Shown piece after piece: positions 1 through 7,704 of a DNA stretch of 64,000 nucleotides. The stretch spans positions 1,054,001-1,118,000 of the forward strand of contig JAUIES010000001.1 of the NCBI GenBank assembly GCA_030429705.1, written 5' to 3'. The notes beneath the pieces are model-generated. The model saw nothing but the letters and a program-made list of their open reading frames with translations. It was not told the DNA's origin and made no database searches. The DNA comes from Phycisphaerae bacterium (GTDB taxonomy: Bacteria; Planctomycetota; Phycisphaerae; Phycisphaerales; UBA1924). Every line of letters begins with the position of its first letter. The stretch's first letter is position 1. The position numbers and the translations under genes are program-made.

Positions 1-79
1 CCTGCATCGAAACTGTCAACCCGCCAGTAAACTCAGCCTTCCCAGTTCCCGCATTTTGCGCTGATGGTGCATTGGTCAT
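1..79 (-). CDS. Partial CDS cut by the window edge, divergent from the HxlR regulator
   Basis: A reading frame begins with ATG at 79 and runs leftward out of the window. Only 26 codons are visible, beginning MTNAPSAQNAGTGKAEF. A good Shine-Dalgarno sequence (GGGAG, about 84-93 on the minus strand) sits just upstream of the ATG. The frame faces away from the regulator at 191 across a palindromic promoter region, so it is probably the regulator's target. HxlR-type regulators are often divergent from the oxidoreductase or stress gene they control. Too little protein is visible to name a family. Confidence 0.55.
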   Translation of the reverse strand, partial: MTNAPSAQNAGTGKAEFTGGLTVSMQ

Positions 80-123
80 CGTGGTCTCCCTGTGTGAGGT
101 GGTTTCGGATACGCTGTTATCAC

Positions 124-162
124 TTGTAACCGTAAAGTATAGTAACTATACTTTGCGGTCAA
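124..162. promoter_or_regulatory. Divergent promoters with a perfect 21-bp palindromic operator
   Basis: Positions 134-143 (AAAGTATAGT) and 145-154 (ACTATACTTT) are perfect reverse complements around A144. The right arm contains a rightward -10 TATACT (147-152), preceded at 17-bp spacing by TTGTAA (124-129). The left arm contains a leftward -10 TATACT (141-136), with TTGACC (162-157) upstream at a short 15-bp spacing. A dimer bound here would cover both -10 elements at once, so the HxlR protein encoded at 191 would repress itself and the gene at 79. HxlR-family operators are typically AT-rich inverted repeats of this size. Confidence 0.75.
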
Positions 163-190
163 GTCGATTCTCAAAACACAACACAAACTC

Positions 191-739
191 ATGTCATCGT
201 ACTTCAACCAACCGAGTCGGGCTGTCGCCCTGTTTCATCGACGATGGACCGTCCCAATCCTCGCCGAACTGCACCGTGACAACGGCGCCAAGTTTGTCAC
301 GCTCGCCCACAGACTGGGTGTGTCGCGCAGTGTGCTCACGGACACACTCGATGGTGCGATCGAAGACGGCTGGGTCATCCGCAACCCCGGTTACGGCCAT
401 CCATTGCGCCCAGAATACATCCTCACCAAACAGGGCCGAGCATTGGGACCGGGCTCACTCGGACTCTGGACACGCATGCAGCAACACGAACTCGAATCGG
501 TCGGCCTGCGCAAATGGTCCGTCCCCATCCTCCTCACACTCCGCGACGGCCCGGCTCGGTTCGGACAGATCCGCTCACAACTGCGCGGCGCCACCGACCG
601 AGCCCTGAGCCAGGGTTTGCAAACACTGGGGGGGAGTTCACTCATCGTACGCAATCCGAGCGACAAGACGACCACATCATGGACCTACGCTCCCACTTCA
701 ACTGCGAAAGACCTGATCCGCCCGCTGTCTGCTGCGTAG
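191..739 (+). CDS. HxlR-type winged-helix regulator with two tandem HxlR-like domains
   Basis: This 182-aa protein is probably a dimeric DNA-binding repressor. The first winged helix (about residues 8-85) has RRWTVPILAEL, a recognition region GVSRSVLTDTL, and a wing ending in YILTKQGR. The second half (about 100-180) repeats the pattern with RKWSVPILLTL and an RFGQIRSQL helix. Classical HxlR proteins of about 110 aa have one domain, so this is a tandem duplication. There is no cysteine, so a YodB-style thiol switch is unlikely. The palindrome at 134-154 is its likely operator. The ATG at 191 has no clear Shine-Dalgarno. Confidence 0.8.
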   Translation: MSSYFNQPSRAVALFHRRWTVPILAELHRDNGAKFVTLAHRLGVSRSVLTDTLDGAIEDGWVIRNPGYGHPLRPEYILTKQGRALGPGSLGLWTRMQQHELESVGLRKWSVPILLTLRDGPARFGQIRSQLRGATDRALSQGLQTLGGSSLIVRNPSDKTTTSWTYAPTSTAKDLIRPLSAA

Positions 740-763
740 ATATCTAGTGGTATCGGCGATCAA

Positions 764-827
764 CGGTGGCATGGGCGAACATCGGTGGCATGGGCGAACG
801 CCGGTGGCATGGGCCTCTGGCCCGTGC
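764..827 (+). repeat. Family B repeat: three 19-bp units, the last forming a hairpin
   Basis: CGGTGGCATGGGC occurs at 764, 783 and 802, giving a 19-bp period. The first two units continue with GAAC; the third runs into GGGCCTCTGGCCC (811-823), a perfect 5-bp hairpin. The reverse complement of the third unit matches the right arm of the element at 50417-50489 in about 20 of 22 positions, so this is a dispersed family. It lies between the regulator and the membrane-protein gene starting at 845. Confidence 0.8.
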
Positions 828-844
828 GAAATGAAGGAGCAGCC

Positions 845-2152
845 ATGGCTTCAAGGAACAGCATGCGAACTCGATCGCGAGCATTGATTGCACTCGCGTT
901 TTTGACAGCGACCTGCAGCGTGGCGAGTGCGAACCCGGGCACGGCTATTGTGTTCCACACCGCGGCGTACCTCGTCTTCGGGAATGCACTGATCGCGCTT
1001 GTGGAGTTTCTCATCGCGCGAAAATTTGGCACGGCAAGGCCCAAAGCCATCGGCCTCTTCTTCGCCGCCAACTATCTCTCCGCCTGGGTCGGCGTTCTCG
1101 CCCTCGCTGTTATGGATCCTGGTGCTGCGTTGATGAGTTTGACGCCAGACCCCGTTCAAGCAGCGATCGTCGGAGCCATCTTTACGCTGGCGGTCATGGC
1201 AGTGCTGACCATCGCCATCGAGTGGCCATTCTTCTGGTGTGTGATCCCCCCCGAATTGCGCACCTTCAAGCGCGTGGCCAAAGTCTTTATTATGGCCCAT
1301 GTCGTGTCCTACACCGGCCTCGCGATCTACTACCTCCCGACCGCCAACCTGAGCCTGCTGACCGATTATCGCGTCGTCAACAGCCCGGCTGAGGTCATCA
1401 CTGCGGAGAACCCGCCGTGGGTGTACTACATCACGCTTGATAACTCGGAGGTACGACGCATTCGGGCCAATGGCGAAGATGACGAGTTCGTCCACACCGG
1501 ACGCGACAATGAACGGTGGCGAATCGCAGCGATTGAAACGAAGCTTGATCACTTTGAACTCGGTGTCATCGACGATGACACCTATCAAAGTGATCGAAGC
1601 AGGTCGCTCCGCGATTCACCGATCTGGCCACCCCGATACGAGGTCATATCCTCCAACATCGGTGAAGCTGCTTCGATCTTTGGCGATCTTGAAAGCGTGC
1701 CATTGATGGATCGCAACGCGCCTAGCGGTCTCAGTCGATACCGTGGATTGGAACTGAATTGGAGACTCTTCTACGCCGACGGTGCCGATCTGCGACCGTC
1801 GGCAGAGCGAACCACAACCTACAAATGGTTTGCCCAGCCGTACTACGGCATCACCTTAGTGACGGCCAATGGACGAAAGGAAATCGATCTCCTCTCCGGC
1901 ATAACCAGACGGGCGTGCACACACAGCAGTGTCTCCGCGCTCCCCGGCGACAATCTCGTTTGGGAGATGTCATTTTCTGGCGATATATCAAGTGCCATGA
2001 GTTCGAACGACCCACGAGCCATTTATGTCATGTCAAACAAACTGAATCGCATCGCCCGCCTCGTGTATGGCCGAAGCCCGATCGTGGCCTACGAAACCGC
2101 ACCAGAAGGCTGGCGAAACCCGCTGGATCAATTCCGGAAGTTGGATCCGTAG
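845..2152 (+). CDS. Membrane protein of unknown function with a large soluble C-terminal part
   Basis: I do not recognise the family. The 435-aa protein begins with a basic n-region and a hydrophobic stretch (about residues 10-27, ending VASA), followed by three to four further membrane segments up to about residue 165, including VGALALA-like and VLTIAIEWPFFW stretches. The remaining 270 residues are soluble, rich in Asp, Arg and Trp, and show no recognised motif. I chose the ATG at 845 because AAGGAGCAGCC precedes it; an in-frame GTG at 785 lies inside the family B repeat and is unlikely to be used. Confidence 0.6.
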   Translation: MASRNSMRTRSRALIALAFLTATCSVASANPGTAIVFHTAAYLVFGNALIALVEFLIARKFGTARPKAIGLFFAANYLSAWVGVLALAVMDPGAALMSLTPDPVQAAIVGAIFTLAVMAVLTIAIEWPFFWCVIPPELRTFKRVAKVFIMAHVVSYTGLAIYYLPTANLSLLTDYRVVNSPAEVITAENPPWVYYITLDNSEVRRIRANGEDDEFVHTGRDNERWRIAAIETKLDHFELGVIDDDTYQSDRSRSLRDSPIWPPRYEVISSNIGEAASIFGDLESVPLMDRNAPSGLSRYRGLELNWRLFYADGADLRPSAERTTTYKWFAQPYYGITLVTANGRKEIDLLSGITRRACTHSSVSALPGDNLVWEMSFSGDISSAMSSNDPRAIYVMSNKLNRIARLVYGRSPIVAYETAPEGWRNPLDQFRKLDP

Positions 2153-2163
2153 CAGGTGGGCAA

Positions 2164-2203
2164 AACTATTGGTTCAAGAGCAACCAATAACAGACCAATA
2201 GTT
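2164..2203. terminator. Hairpin between convergent genes
   Basis: AACTATTGGT (2164-2173) pairs perfectly with ACCAATAGTT (2194-2203), with a 20-nt loop that holds a further ACCAAT. The right arm overlaps the last codon of the nuoF gene. It sits between two convergent stops and is a plausible two-way terminator, although neither side has a long T run. Confidence 0.5.
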
Positions 2204-3608
2204 ACCCCTTCGTGCTCGCCCCAACCGTCATCTTCACCGGCACATAACTCGGCGAGACCTTGGCTTCGAACTCTTCATGGAACTTGTTCATGATCGTCCG
2301 GACAGCCCAGTTGTGGCCATCCGCGAGGCCACAGATCGTGGTCCCGGGCATGGTGCCCATGCTGGTCGAGATCTCGAGTGCGAGGTCGAGGTCTTTGGTC
2401 TTGGCATCGCCTTCATCGATCTTGCTGAGCAGTTGGAAGAGCCACCCCGAGCCTTCGCGGCAGGGTGTACATTGCCCGCAACTCTCGTGCTTGAAGAATC
2501 GGCTGATGTTGCGCGCGACCGCGACCATGTCGGTGTCTTCATCGAAGACGGTCGGGCAGGCGGTGCCGAGGCCAAGGACATTGTATTTTCGACCAATATC
2601 GAAATCGAGTTCTGCGTCGAACTGATCCGGACCGAGGATGCCCATGGAGACCCCGCCGGGGATCGCACCCTTGAACTTCTTCCCGCCGCGCATGCCGCCG
2701 CAGTATTTCTCGACGATGGTCCGCAGCGGAATGCCGAGTTCAAATTCGTAAACGCCCGGGCGTTCGACATGCCCGGAGACGCCCATGAGTTTGGTTCCGA
2801 AACTGGGCGGGCCGCCGATGCTGCTCTCGACCCCTTGCTCACAGAACCACTCCGCACCGTTTTCCAGAATACTGGGCAGGTGGGCGAGTGTTTCGACATT
2901 GTTAATGATGGTGGGCCTGCCGAAGAGGCCTTTGATCGCGGGGAACGGCGGCTTGATGCGTGGCCACCCGCGCTTGCCCTCGATCGCTTCGAGCAAACCG
3001 GTCTCTTCGCCGCAGATGTATGCTCCGGCGCCACGATGCACATAACAGTCGGCAACGAATCGTTGGCCACCGGTGTTCGCGTCCGAGTTGATCAAGCCCT
3101 TGTCACCAAAGATGCCGTGCTCGTACGCCTCCTTGAGCGCGTTCTCGAGCACATGGGCCTGGTGGTGGTATTCGCCGCGGATAAAGATGTGGGCTTTGGT
3201 GAGTCGGCAGGCATACATGCAAATCGCAATGCCTTCAAGCATCAGATGCGGGTCAAAGTCCATCAACAGGCGGTCTTTGAAAGTGCCTGGCTCCGACTCA
3301 TCCGCGTTGATGGCTAGATAGCGTTCCTTGACCTCTTCACCCTCACCAACTTTCGGAAGGAAGGTCCATTTGAGACCGGTCGGAAACCCCGCTCCGCCTC
3401 GCCCGCGCAGGTTCGATGACTTCACCTCGTCGGTGACTTCATCCGGCTTCATGGCGAGCGCCTTGCGCAGGCCGACATAGCCCCCGGTCTTGACATATTC
3501 GTCGTACCCGACGATATGTCGATCCTTCATCTCGCCGAAGGGTGGTGTGGGAATGCGCTTGCACAGCACATGCTCGTTCAGGGTGTTCTGATAGGTCTTC
3601 TTTGGCAT
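2202..3608 (-). CDS. nuoF: NADH-quinone oxidoreductase subunit F
   Basis: The 468-aa protein is the NADH- and FMN-binding 51-kDa subunit of respiratory complex I. The glycine-rich GRGGAGFPTGLKW is at about 69-81 and the FMN/NADH loop NADESEPGTF at 101-110. The [4Fe-4S] N3 ligands are CGQCTPC (Cys377, 380, 383) plus Cys426 in TTICGLADG. Length and order fit the family. The ATG at 3608 follows a GCGAGAGA Shine-Dalgarno-like stretch; a longer frame upstream lacks similarity. No other nuo gene is nearby, so nuoF is split from the rest of complex I here. NAD-dependent hydrogenase or formate dehydrogenase diaphorase subunits share this fold and cannot be fully excluded. Confidence 0.9.
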   Translation of the reverse strand: MPKKTYQNTLNEHVLCKRIPTPPFGEMKDRHIVGYDEYVKTGGYVGLRKALAMKPDEVTDEVKSSNLRGRGGAGFPTGLKWTFLPKVGEGEEVKERYLAINADESEPGTFKDRLLMDFDPHLMLEGIAICMYACRLTKAHIFIRGEYHHQAHVLENALKEAYEHGIFGDKGLINSDANTGGQRFVADCYVHRGAGAYICGEETGLLEAIEGKRGWPRIKPPFPAIKGLFGRPTIINNVETLAHLPSILENGAEWFCEQGVESSIGGPPSFGTKLMGVSGHVERPGVYEFELGIPLRTIVEKYCGGMRGGKKFKGAIPGGVSMGILGPDQFDAELDFDIGRKYNVLGLGTACPTVFDEDTDMVAVARNISRFFKHESCGQCTPCREGSGWLFQLLSKIDEGDAKTKDLDLALEISTSMGTMPGTTICGLADGHNWAVRTIMNKFHEEFEAKVSPSYVPVKMTVGASTKG

Positions 3609-3679
3609 GGATTCTCTCGCTGGGAGCAGATGGTAGGGGCTGCCCGCCGTCAGGGTGGGCAATCCCGCACTCGATCAAA

Positions 3680-4513
3680 TCATCGCCCGAATCGAGTCTT
3701 CGAAAACGGCGTACCAAAGTCGGGCGGCTCGCCCCGCGAACGAGGCCACGCCAGCACATCGTGTGACTTGCTCGCTGTCCGGATCGCAGCATGAACCGCC
3801 TCCGCGTCGTTCAGCCACGAGCCCTGTTCGACCAGATCCAGATCACGGATCGCGTAGCCGGTTTCAATCAACATGCCGAGCGCGTCGAATCCGCGATCGT
3901 CGCCACCGACCTCCATCAAGACACTCGGCCGGTGTTCGTCGAGGACCTTGGCCCCGCCACGCAACACCGACGCTTCATGCCCTTCGACATCCATCTTGAT
4001 AAATCCGATGCGTCCGACCCAGGAAAGATCAAGATCATCGAGGCGATCGATGGCGATCGTCTGCCGAACGAGCCTCGCGCCGCCGGATCGCAGCCGAGCG
4101 TCGTCGTCATCGACAGCGACGAAGGCAGATCCGTGTCGAGGTCGGCCGTCGTCGCGCAACGGCACATAGATGGCTGTCGAACCCGCCTGTTCGCCGAGCG
4201 CGTTCGGCACGATCCGCACGCGACCGGCAAACCGGGACGCCGGACAAATGATCGCCAGATTGAACGCCAAAGGCTCGAACGCCAACACGCGCGAACCCGC
4301 ACGAGCCAATTCCAAAGCAAACCGACCGTGATTGGCACCGATATCGAGGCATCCACCATCGGCGGGGATGAACGGCTGCAACAACCGCACTTCCGCCCGA
4401 AACTTCGGGTGCAGCATCACCCGCCAGATCTGTCGAATCCGCTCGATGCCGCTGCGCAGTGACGGCGGATATCGATCAAGAACCTCGACAGTGTTCGGTG
4501 GCGTGCCTTCCAT
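3680..4513 (-). CDS. FkbM-family SAM-dependent methyltransferase
   Basis: This is a 277-aa class I methyltransferase. Motif I reads LDIGANHGRFALELA, and the acidic end of the next strand is the E of LAFEPLAFN. The FkbM signature FIKMDVEGHEASVLRG follows in the second half. FkbM proteins O-methylate sugars, glycolipids or polyketides; the acceptor here cannot be inferred. I chose the ATG at 4513 because a TACAGT hexamer (4527-4522) ends 8 nt upstream, which suggests a leaderless transcript; a TTG at 4531 is the alternative. Neighbours give no pathway context. Confidence 0.8.
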   Translation of the reverse strand: MEGTPPNTVEVLDRYPPSLRSGIERIRQIWRVMLHPKFRAEVRLLQPFIPADGGCLDIGANHGRFALELARAGSRVLAFEPLAFNLAIICPASRFAGRVRIVPNALGEQAGSTAIYVPLRDDGRPRHGSAFVAVDDDDARLRSGGARLVRQTIAIDRLDDLDLSWVGRIGFIKMDVEGHEASVLRGGAKVLDEHRPSVLMEVGGDDRGFDALGMLIETGYAIRDLDLVEQGSWLNDAEAVHAAIRTASKSHDVLAWPRSRGEPPDFGTPFSKTRFGR

Positions 4514-4551
4514 CGGCTGGCACTGTATCAACTTGCGGAAACCGAATCGGC

Positions 4552-5040
4552 TCAGCGTGCAACCCAGGGCGGAAGCGAGCCGCGATACCGTTGTTCCCCC
4601 GGCGCGCGCGGAATGCCGCCCGGTCCGCGGTCGTTCTCGTCAAACCGCACTTCCTCGCGACTCATGACCAGATCACCGCCGGTGCCACGCACACGCAGAA
4701 TGAAAGGCCCGGGCGGTTCGAGTTGGATCCAGTATGGGTTGTCTTCGTCGAAACCGACCGGCACCAATCGAACCACGACACCCGTGTCACCCGGCACCAC
4801 CGGACGATACAACGCAATCGTCGTGGACTCACCCGGAGCAACCGTCCGCACGGTGTCTTCCCACTCGATCGACGCTCGCGCCGGGTCAACATCGCCATCG
4901 ACCCAGCCGTTCACACGTAACTCGGTCGTTGAGCTGTTCATGACGCTGATGCTGGTCGTCGTCCGCTTGGTACAACCCATGGGAATCGCCACCAGGGCAA
5001 GTGTGCACAGGAGGGCCAATGGTCGCATGCTTCTGTTCAT
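4552..5040 (-). CDS. Putative lipoprotein of unknown function
   Basis: The 162-aa protein has a signal peptide with hydrophobic core PLALLCTLALVAIP and a lipobox-like end IPMGC, so it is probably lipidated and exported. The mature part is a small beta-rich domain (VMNSSTTELRVNGWVDG, VVRLVPVGFD) with no family I recognise. The ATG at 5040 has an excellent AAGGAG Shine-Dalgarno. The start overlaps the stop of the gene at 5037-5300 by four bases (ATGA), so the two are translationally coupled. Confidence 0.65.
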   Translation of the reverse strand: MNRSMRPLALLCTLALVAIPMGCTKRTTTSISVMNSSTTELRVNGWVDGDVDPARASIEWEDTVRTVAPGESTTIALYRPVVPGDTGVVVRLVPVGFDEDNPYWIQLEPPGPFILRVRGTGGDLVMSREEVRFDENDRGPGGIPRAPGEQRYRGSLPPWVAR

Positions 5041-5300
5041 CGTTGATCTCCTTGCGGGTCGCATGACTCGGGCGAATGTCCCGGCTTTTGCTTCGGCCTG
5101 CGTTCAAACTCTATCTCTTCAATCACGGTCCTGCGAAGCGTGACCGGCCCGTCTGGTGTTTCGCGGGTTTCTTGCTCAACCTGTCTCGAAATTTCCTGCT
5201 TTGTCGGGTCAGATTTGGCTCCCGCGACGATGTGCCCAAAAAATCTGCCAAGATTGCGCATCAAACCGGATTGGGGGTTCTCTGACGAGGTCATCATCAC
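5037..5300 (-). CDS. Small charged hypothetical protein
   Basis: An 87-aa soluble protein, rich in Glu and Arg, with a helical N-terminal third (LMRNLGRFFGHIVAGAK) and a beta-like segment VTLRRTVIEEIEFERRP. No family is recognised. GTG at 5300 and two ATGs at 5297 and 5294 are consecutive possible starts. Its stop overlaps the downstream lipoprotein start (ATGA at 5040), which supports it being a real gene in a two-gene unit. Confidence 0.5.
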   Translation of the reverse strand: MMMTSSENPQSGLMRNLGRFFGHIVAGAKSDPTKQEISRQVEQETRETPDGPVTLRRTVIEEIEFERRPKQKPGHSPESCDPQGDQR

Positions 5301-5357
5301 AAGTCTATCGGACGAACCTCGACAATTGCCCGATCCGTTTCACAAACAGCACGATAC

Positions 5358-5386
5358 TTGGGAGCGACCACCCGATTTGATACACT
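5358..5386 (+). promoter_or_regulatory. Putative sigma-70-type promoter
   Basis: TTGGGA (5358-5363) and TACACT (5381-5386) are separated by 17 bp. Transcription would begin near 5393, giving a leader of about 27 nt that carries the GGAGAG ribosome-binding site before the ATG at 5420. Confidence 0.45.
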
Positions 5387-5419
5387 GCGTGACTGGGGGC
5401 GATTCCACTGGGAGAGAAC

Positions 5420-7699
5420 ATGCTGAAACGATTTGTGTTTGCCGTCACCGGTCTTGTCAGTCTGTGTGCGGGGACCGCGCACGCCACCTGGTCTATTTTG
5501 ATCGTCAATCCAACGACGGGTGAAATCGGCGTTGCGTCGGCGACTTGTCTGACTGACCTCGATCTCCGCGAAATCACCCCGATGCTCGTTGCTGGCATGG
5601 GCGGACTGACCGCTCAGTCCGCTGGTGACATGCGAGGCGTCAACCGAACCTTCGTGCGCGACCGCATGATCGAAGGTATCGCGCCAGCCGATATCCTGCC
5701 ACTATTACAGGTCTTCGACCCCGGGCATCAGAGCCGACAGTATGGCATGCTCGATGCGCTGGGTCGAACCGCGACATTCTCCGGCGCGAGTAATGGCCAA
5801 TGGGCTGGGGGGGTCACAGGACAGACCGGCGATCTGTATTACGCGGTTCAGGGCAATGTCTTGACGGGCGCTCCAGTTGTTGCCATGGCCGAGCAAGCCA
5901 TCATCGCAACGCCCGGCGATTTGCCAGCCAAACTCATGGCCGCCATGGAAGCGGCACAAAGCATGGGTGGTGACGGCCGATGCTCGTGCCTGCCGACACA
6001 ACCCGAAGCCTGTGGCTCGCCGCCGCCGAAGTTTGAAAAATCGGCCGATATCGGTTACATGCTCGTCGCACGACTCGGCGATTTCTCCGCTGCCTATGGC
6101 GTGTATGACGCGGGGGGGCTGCCATGGACCGTTGCTGTCGTCGATGTTGACAGCGACGGCAAACCTGATGTTGTCGCCGGCCTCGAATCAAACCCGAGGC
6201 TCACAGTCCTCCGCAACATCACCCCCGCAGGCAGCGCGATGACCGTGCTCACCGAAGTCAACCGGTTCGATGGCCCGGCATCACCACGCGCGATCCTCGC
6301 GGGCGAATGGACCGGTGACGCGCATCAGGACTTCATTGTCGGTTCGGCATCCGGCACCCAATTCACGGTTATGGCTGGTGACGGAGCCGGCGGCTTCACC
6401 GTCGACCGCACAGTTGAAGCAGGCTTCGCACCAGACGCGCTCATCGCGTTTGCGGGAGGCATTCTGGCGACCGGATCGTCAACGACTGAACTAGCTCTTT
6501 TCAACCCGAGCAACAACTGGGCCCGCGAAGCAGACACGGTCCTCACCGGGCATACACGCGCCATGGTAATCGATCCGGCTGATGCAAACGCACTTTTCTG
6601 CGCGTTCGGCCCTGAAGAACGCGTCGTGCGCGTCACATTCGATGGCTCATCATTCACGGAAACAACCGATATCGCTTTGAGCATCGACCTTGTTGACCTC
6701 AAAGCGGGTGATGTCAATGGCGACGGCCGCACCGACCTCATGGCTGCCTCCGCGAGTGATCGCATCGGGGCGCTCCTGATCGATGATGGCGTAGGCGGCT
6801 ACACACGACAAGACTTCAACACCGGCCGTATCGGTCGTAATGCGCTGATGGCTGACTTTGACGGGGACGGTGATATTGACCCCGGCATGTATACCAATGG
6901 CCAGGCGCAACTCTTCATCATGCGCAACGACGACAACACAACCTACACCATGGAATCTGAAAAAATCATCGGCCGTGGGCCTCGTTTTGCCACCACACAT
7001 GACATGAATGGCGACGGTCTTGAAGACATCGTCACCGGCGGGATCTCGGCTGGTGGTGTCATCATCGGTGATAACGCAGGCGGGCGATTCGCTGAGGTTC
7101 CTGGAACCGGCGCAGGTGATTTCTTCCTCGAACTCAACATTGCTGACGCGTCGCGGCAAGACCCTGATCCAGTCTTTCAACTGCGCGAACAATTCGATCT
7201 GTGGCGAGCGGACCTCATCGGGGTCGTTGATGCCGTCCAGTCATCAGCGGCGCTCGACACCATCGCGGTCCCCGTCGGTTCACCGCAGGTTGTCACACTC
7301 AACATGCATCTTCGCGACTGGCAACTCGACCCGGTGATTGGCTCGGTCAACCTGCGTATTGAGCGGACGGACGATTCAGATGGTGTCGGCACCATCTCCG
7401 CGATTCAAGATCTGGGTGGGGGTCACTATCGAGCGACGATCACCGCAGGCGCAGAGTCTGGTGAAGACACGCTCAACATCATTGCAGATGCCGGCGATCG
7501 CACTGTTATCCTCACGCCCAAGCCGGTGTTTCGCGTGACCGAGGCCGCTGGAGACTTTGACGGCGACGGCGTGATCTCGTTCTTTGATGTCCAGGCGTTT
7601 CTCGCTGCATTCTCCGCCGGAGACCTCGCAGCCGATCTCAACAACGACAACACGCTCGACTTCGCCGATGTGCAATTGTTTCTGAACCTGATCAGTTGA
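5420..7699 (+). CDS. Secreted DUF1028 / FG-GAP repeat protein with C-terminal dockerin-like module
   Basis: This 759-aa protein has a signal peptide (ending AHA), then a DUF1028 domain (about residues 20-235) that opens TWSILIVNPTTGEIGVAS in the style of Ntn-hydrolase-like DUF1028 proteins. FG-GAP/VCBS-type Ca-binding repeats follow, each with a DxDxDGxxD pattern (DVDSDGKPD, DVNGDGRTD, DFDGDGDID, DMNGDGLED). The last 55 residues form two EF-hand loops, DFDGDGVISFFDVQAFL and DLNNDNTLDFADVQLFL. The same module ends the subtilase at 9529-11487, so both may attach to the same surface partner. GGAGAG precedes the ATG. Enzymatic activity is unknown. Confidence 0.8.
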   Translation: MLKRFVFAVTGLVSLCAGTAHATWSILIVNPTTGEIGVASATCLTDLDLREITPMLVAGMGGLTAQSAGDMRGVNRTFVRDRMIEGIAPADILPLLQVFDPGHQSRQYGMLDALGRTATFSGASNGQWAGGVTGQTGDLYYAVQGNVLTGAPVVAMAEQAIIATPGDLPAKLMAAMEAAQSMGGDGRCSCLPTQPEACGSPPPKFEKSADIGYMLVARLGDFSAAYGVYDAGGLPWTVAVVDVDSDGKPDVVAGLESNPRLTVLRNITPAGSAMTVLTEVNRFDGPASPRAILAGEWTGDAHQDFIVGSASGTQFTVMAGDGAGGFTVDRTVEAGFAPDALIAFAGGILATGSSTTELALFNPSNNWAREADTVLTGHTRAMVIDPADANALFCAFGPEERVVRVTFDGSSFTETTDIALSIDLVDLKAGDVNGDGRTDLMAASASDRIGALLIDDGVGGYTRQDFNTGRIGRNALMADFDGDGDIDPGMYTNGQAQLFIMRNDDNTTYTMESEKIIGRGPRFATTHDMNGDGLEDIVTGGISAGGVIIGDNAGGRFAEVPGTGAGDFFLELNIADASRQDPDPVFQLREQFDLWRADLIGVVDAVQSSAALDTIAVPVGSPQVVTLNMHLRDWQLDPVIGSVNLRIERTDDSDGVGTISAIQDLGGGHYRATITAGAESGEDTLNIIADAGDRTVILTPKPVFRVTEAAGDFDGDGVISFFDVQAFLAAFSAGDLAADLNNDNTLDFADVQLFLNLIS

Positions 7700-7704
7700 G
7701 GGAA

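Noticed and set aside
785-845. GTG at 785 as start of the membrane protein gene
   Set aside because: It would translate the family B repeat; the ATG at 845 has a proper AAGGAG and is followed directly by a signal-like sequence.
2277-3317. Long open frame on the plus strand opposite nuoF
   Set aside because: NuoF is certain from its FMN and Fe-S motifs; this frame is an antisense shadow.
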